Shown: positions 6,213-9,175 of the stretch, piece after piece
Layout of the letters: the number at the start of each line of letters is the position of its first letter
How positions within the stretch are numbered: the stretch's first letter is position 1
NCBI GenBank assembly: GCA_913056375.1
Contig: CAJXNF010000082.1
Span: 1 to 9,175 of the forward strand
DNA from: an uncultured Pseudomonadota bacterium
GTDB taxonomy: Bacteria > SAR324 > NAC60-12
Direction: 5' to 3'
Length of the DNA stretch: 9,175 nucleotides
The notes under the pieces: model-generated
The model's database searches: none
What the model saw: only the letters and a program-made list of their open reading frames with translations
Told to the model about the DNA's origin: nothing
Made by a program: the position numbers and the translations under genes

Positions 6213-8777
6213 TTAAACAGTTCTTAAAAGCGCTAGAGGCTTCTGACGTAACGTTCGATGTGCTGCAAGACTAGCTGTCACAACGCTAAGGGCTACCACT
6301 GCCATCAAAGTAACCGCATTGCTCCACCAGTTGATTCTCCAGAGATTCTCGAAGACTACCCACGAAATGATGAAAGAAAAGACCAAGCTGAGTAGTAGGC
6401 CCGAAGCTGCTGCAAACAAAGCCAGCAGCCCAAACTCTGTTTGAACAATGCGCATCACAAGGGGGAATCGGGCTCCCAAGGTCTTGAGCAGATTCATCTC
6501 CCAAACCCGACTTTGCACTTCCTGCCGAGCGATAGAGTAAAGTACTACCAGACCAGCCAGAATTGCCAAATACGCCATAAAGTTAATTGCAAAGCTGACC
6601 TGATCAATGATTTCGAAGGCTCTCGCTAAAATTCTGGTTACATCAATCACAGAAATATTGGGATAGGCACGAACGATACTGTTTTGCAGAGAAAGTCGTT
6701 TCTCCGGGGGAACATTCCGAATACTGGCTAGGAAAACCTTGGGAGCATCTTCCAATGCTCCAGGCTGCATCACGATAAAGAAGTCTGGTTGAAAAGTTGT
6801 CCATTCCACCTTCCGCAAGTTAGCCACCTGGGCTTCAATCGGAATGCCGGCGATGTCAAAGGTCAACCGGTCCCCAACACGCCACTCACGCCAACTAGCA
6901 AACTCTTTTTCCAAAGAAACCTGAACGGGTTGATCCCCCATGAAATCATAGCTTCCGCTGAGTGGCTTACCTTCTACAATCCCAAGGTTCGCCTGATCCG
7001 CAGAAAGATAGGACAAGTTGTATGTGCGACTCCTTCGTCGACGTTCACGGTTTTCATCACGAACTACATCATCTCTGTCCTGTCCTTGGTAGATCTCTCC
7101 ATTGACCATTGAGAGTCGGGCTCTCACCAGTGGAGAAAGGCTCTCTAGAGCAAAACCTTCTTGGGTGACCACCTCGGTCAGGCCTGCGATCTGTTCTTCC
7201 TGGATATCGAAGACAAAAAACGTTGGGACCCGACTGTCATCAGGTCGTTCCAGTTCTTCGACTAATCCCTGCTGCAACTGTGGAATCAGATTGATCAGCA
7301 GGGTTCCCAAGGACATTGACAGGAAACAGGAAATTGCTGCAACTCGGTTACGGTTCAGGCTGCGAAGAGCGATCTTGAAGACGGGTTTTTGACGATTCGA
7401 AAGATGCCCACAGGCCTTGAAGAGCAGCCAGGCCAACAACGCAAGTACTAGCAAGGCCCCCATGAAAAGCAACAAAAACAATCCCCCTCTTTTGAATCCG
7501 GCAACCCAGATCGTCAGCCCTCCATACACCAAAAGACCAGGTAAGTAGCTCACCAACTTCAACTTCCAGGTGTTACCACGACTGAACTCTCGACTAGTAT
7601 CCCGTAGTAGGGCAATTGGTTGAACACGATGAATCGAAGTCAGTACAGGTAAACAGAAAATCAGGCTACCAATGGTTCCTAATACCATGGCGACAGCCAG
7701 ACTGGCCCAAGGCATTTCTTGTTGAAAGCCAAGCGGAAGAAAATCTGAAACAAGATGAGGTAGAATCTGTAACAAGGCTAGAGATGCGAAGGCAGAGACA
7801 ATCACAGCCATCCCACCCAGAATCAATATCTGACTGAGTAAAAGGAGATAGGTTGACCTTCTGGCGGCTCCCAAACTCATTAGAATAGCTATTTCCTGAA
7901 AACGGCTATGCAGATAATCACGGAATAAATAGGCTGCGCCCAATCCTGCTAAAAACAAAGCAACCAGCGAGACCATCCCCAGATAATCATTCAGATAGCC
8001 CAAGGCTCGGCCAACTTGCTGGCTTGCTCCGGCAGGCGTCTGAACTCTAAGCGAGTATGCTTCTTCCCCGAGTTCATCAAGATCCTTCTGTAATTTTTCA
8101 GCAGCTAGTTCTTCATCAATCCCTGGCGCTAACTTGTAATATTGACGGTGAAAAACCCGACTTTTTCCAACAGCTGTCAGGCCTGTGTTCTGGACCTGCT
8201 CGTAGCTCATGTAAATTCGGGAAGCCACTCCAAAAGTAGAGAAACTGGTTCCTGGATCCTGCAGAACTACGTCCGCAATCTTAAACATCTGGGTGCCAAT
8301 CTGCAGGGAATCTCCTAGTTTCAAATCTAGGGAGGTCAGCAAGTCAGGATAGACCCAGATGACGGGCTCTTTCAGCGCTTGGGCAACTTCGCGAGGCCCA
8401 ATGACTCCTTTTTCCTGAAGTTCCAGTTCTCCGTACAGAGGAAAACCGGTATCAACAGCAATGATCTGTGATAAGCGTGAATTGACTCCACTGGCAGACA
8501 TTGACACAAAGGAGATCTGGCGACTCTGATCGATCGGTTCAAGGCTCTTGCTAATTGTGCGGAGTTCTTCTTCTGTGAAGGGACGAGTTGCATTGACCGC
8601 AATGTCAGCGGTTAGAATCCCTTTCGCATTACGCCCCAGGTGACTTTGGATTGATGAATTGAAAGAATTGAGCGCTAAAAAACCTACCAACCCAATTGCC
8701 AGATTCAGGACGAAGAACGCACTGAATTTACGGTTGTTACGGATTTCTCGCCAAGCCAGTTTGAACCAGATCTGCAT
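6213..8777 (-). CDS. YbbP-like ABC transporter permease with two FtsX modules
   Basis: This is an 854-residue inner-membrane permease of the MacB/FtsX superfamily, similar in size and layout to E. coli YbbP (about 804 residues). About ten membrane segments are visible near residues 18-38, 266-286, 309-338, 358-380, 411-428, 431-453, 479-497, 729-750, 781-806 and 819-840. Two large extracytoplasmic domains follow the first and seventh helices (about 41-262 and 500-725). Each FtsX module has the usual cytoplasmic element after its membrane helix: EIAILMSLGA (294-303) and EMNLLKTLGA (760-769). The protein ends in PLALLRTV, a normal family C-terminus. The start follows a stop two codons upstream, so it cannot be extended; AGGG lies unusually close to the ATG. 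These permeases need a separate LolD/YbbA-type ATPase, which is not in this window. Function is uncertain; relatives are proposed to move lipids or lipoproteins or to act in envelope mechanotransmission. Confidence 0.9.
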   Translation of the reverse strand: MQIWFKLAWREIRNNRKFSAFFVLNLAIGLVGFLALNSFNSSIQSHLGRNAKGILTADIAVNATRPFTEEELRTISKSLEPIDQSRQISFVSMSASGVNSRLSQIIAVDTGFPLYGELELQEKGVIGPREVAQALKEPVIWVYPDLLTSLDLKLGDSLQIGTQMFKIADVVLQDPGTSFSTFGVASRIYMSYEQVQNTGLTAVGKSRVFHRQYYKLAPGIDEELAAEKLQKDLDELGEEAYSLRVQTPAGASQQVGRALGYLNDYLGMVSLVALFLAGLGAAYLFRDYLHSRFQEIAILMSLGAARRSTYLLLLSQILILGGMAVIVSAFASLALLQILPHLVSDFLPLGFQQEMPWASLAVAMVLGTIGSLIFCLPVLTSIHRVQPIALLRDTSREFSRGNTWKLKLVSYLPGLLVYGGLTIWVAGFKRGGLFLLLFMGALLVLALLAWLLFKACGHLSNRQKPVFKIALRSLNRNRVAAISCFLSMSLGTLLINLIPQLQQGLVEELERPDDSRVPTFFVFDIQEEQIAGLTEVVTQEGFALESLSPLVRARLSMVNGEIYQGQDRDDVVRDENRERRRRSRTYNLSYLSADQANLGIVEGKPLSGSYDFMGDQPVQVSLEKEFASWREWRVGDRLTFDIAGIPIEAQVANLRKVEWTTFQPDFFIVMQPGALEDAPKVFLASIRNVPPEKRLSLQNSIVRAYPNISVIDVTRILARAFEIIDQVSFAINFMAYLAILAGLVVLYSIARQEVQSRVWEMNLLKTLGARFPLVMRIVQTEFGLLALFAAASGLLLSLVFSFIISWVVFENLWRINWWSNAVTLMAVVALSVVTASLAAHRTLRQKPLALLRTV

Positions 8778-8833
8778 AGCCCTTTAATCAAAGAAAAGAG
8801 AAAGAAAATGAGAAGATTATCAAAACGTTGATT
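8778..8833 (-). other. Pyrimidine-rich leader between the DUF2256 gene and the permease gene
   Basis: On the minus strand these 56 bases are dominated by C and T, and they end in AAAGGG only two bases before the permease ATG. The spacing is poor for a Shine-Dalgarno. A weak 5-bp stem (ATCAA/TTGAT) at 8819-8832 touches the DUF2256 stop. No terminator is convincing, so read-through is likely. Confidence 0.35.
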
Positions 8834-8971
8834 TTAAACACCCTTACGCCGACAGCGCTCACTGCAGTAACGAACCTGATCCCAATCACGAGCCCATTTT
8901 CGCCTCCAAGTGAATGGACGCTGGCAAACAGGGCAAACTTTCTGGGGTAGGTTCGATTTTTTGTGTGGCAC
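8834..8971 (-). CDS. DUF2256 family zinc-binding microprotein
   Basis: This is a 45-residue protein with a GTG start, read as (M)PHKKSNLPQKVCPVCQRPF and continuing TWRRKWARDWDQVRYCSERC. The sequence matches the DUF2256 family as I know it. The four cysteines (13, 16, 36 and 40; CxxC then CxxxC) could bind one zinc ion, and three tryptophans (22, 26, 30) and many arginines lie between them. The GTG is chosen because it gives the conserved MPHKK N-terminus, and no in-frame ATG lies close upstream. I could not find a clear ribosome binding site. The molecular role of the family is unknown; the basic, zinc-knuckle-like composition would suit nucleic-acid binding, which is inference. It lies 56 bases upstream of the permease gene on the same strand and may share its transcript. 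Confidence 0.88.
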   Translation of the reverse strand: MPHKKSNLPQKVCPVCQRPFTWRRKWARDWDQVRYCSERCRRKGV

Positions 8972-9175
8972 GGTAGCTAAATAATCAGAATACCATGAAA
9001 TGTGAGATTGCTTTGAGAAAATAAATAAACTCCTTCTGCAACGCTCAGACCCTACGAAGCATGTGGGTATTTGCGTTGCATCTTGGAAGGGCTCTTGTAT
9101 CTTGCTGCTTTTACAAAACCTTCGAAAACTCTTTAACTATCTTCCCAGTCGCCCCGGAGAGTTGATTGAACGAAC
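8972..9175. other. Non-coding right edge upstream of the DUF2256 gene
   Basis: These 204 bases run to the window edge and contain no convincing gene on either strand. They probably hold the promoter for the DUF2256 gene; minus-strand TATTCT near 8986-8991 could be a -10 box but lacks a good -35. They also hold an inverted-repeat structure at 9037-9080. Confidence 0.4.
9037..9080. repeat. Interrupted inverted repeat, possible RNA hairpin
   Basis: TGCAACGC (9037-9044) pairs perfectly with GCGTTGCA (9073-9080) across 28 bases. Inside that loop ACCC (9049-9052) can pair with GGGT (9065-9068), and AC with GT just inside it, giving a nested stem. There is no T-run directly after it in either direction, so a simple intrinsic terminator is unlikely. 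It could be an operator or a structured leader of the DUF2256 transcript. Confidence 0.4.

Noticed and set aside
9061..9165. Plus-strand open frame of 34 codons at the right edge
   Set aside because: It has no ribosome binding site and no recognisable motif, and it overlaps the inverted repeat. Frames of this length are expected by chance.

Overview
The window looks like part of a Gram-negative bacterial chromosome of intermediate GC, by eye about 45-50%. The Gram-negative call rests on a predicted lipoprotein, an MsbA-type exporter and a YbbP-type permease with large extracytoplasmic domains. Gene content and codon use would suit a marine proteobacterial-type lineage, but I cannot name a taxon from the sequence. 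I see no tRNA, rRNA, CRISPR array, insertion sequence or phage gene.

Region 1 (1-2055, + strand) is an acyl-CoA metabolism operon. It holds the C-terminal part of a glutaconate-type CoA-transferase alpha subunit, running off the left edge, then the complete beta subunit in ATGA overlap, then an enoyl-CoA hydratase/isomerase-family protein of the ECHDC3 type. That last protein lacks both classical catalytic glutamates.

Region 2 (2092-5003, - strand) reads right to left as an MsbA/MdlB-like ABC exporter, azlC, then azlD. AzlCD is a two-subunit branched-chain amino acid exporter. Here azlC carries an in-frame TAG at codon 201. The frame stays open beyond it for 41 more codons, encodes a plausible final helix, and ends in an ATGA overlap with azlD. 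This is the clearest anomaly in the window.

Region 3 (5004-6198, + strand) starts in a 162-base divergent intergenic region. It holds an unrecognised small lipoprotein gene and then pncA (nicotinamidase) 16 bases later, with every catalytic and metal-binding residue present.

Region 4 (6213-9175, - strand) reads right to left as a 45-residue DUF2256 zinc-binding microprotein with a GTG start, then an 854-residue YbbP-like ABC permease with two FtsX modules. The matching ATPase is not in the window. The last 204 bases hold no convincing gene but contain a 44-base inverted-repeat structure upstream of the microprotein gene.

Apart from the azlC lesion, these are mostly ordinary housekeeping and transport genes. 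I found no strong evidence of a new multigene system.
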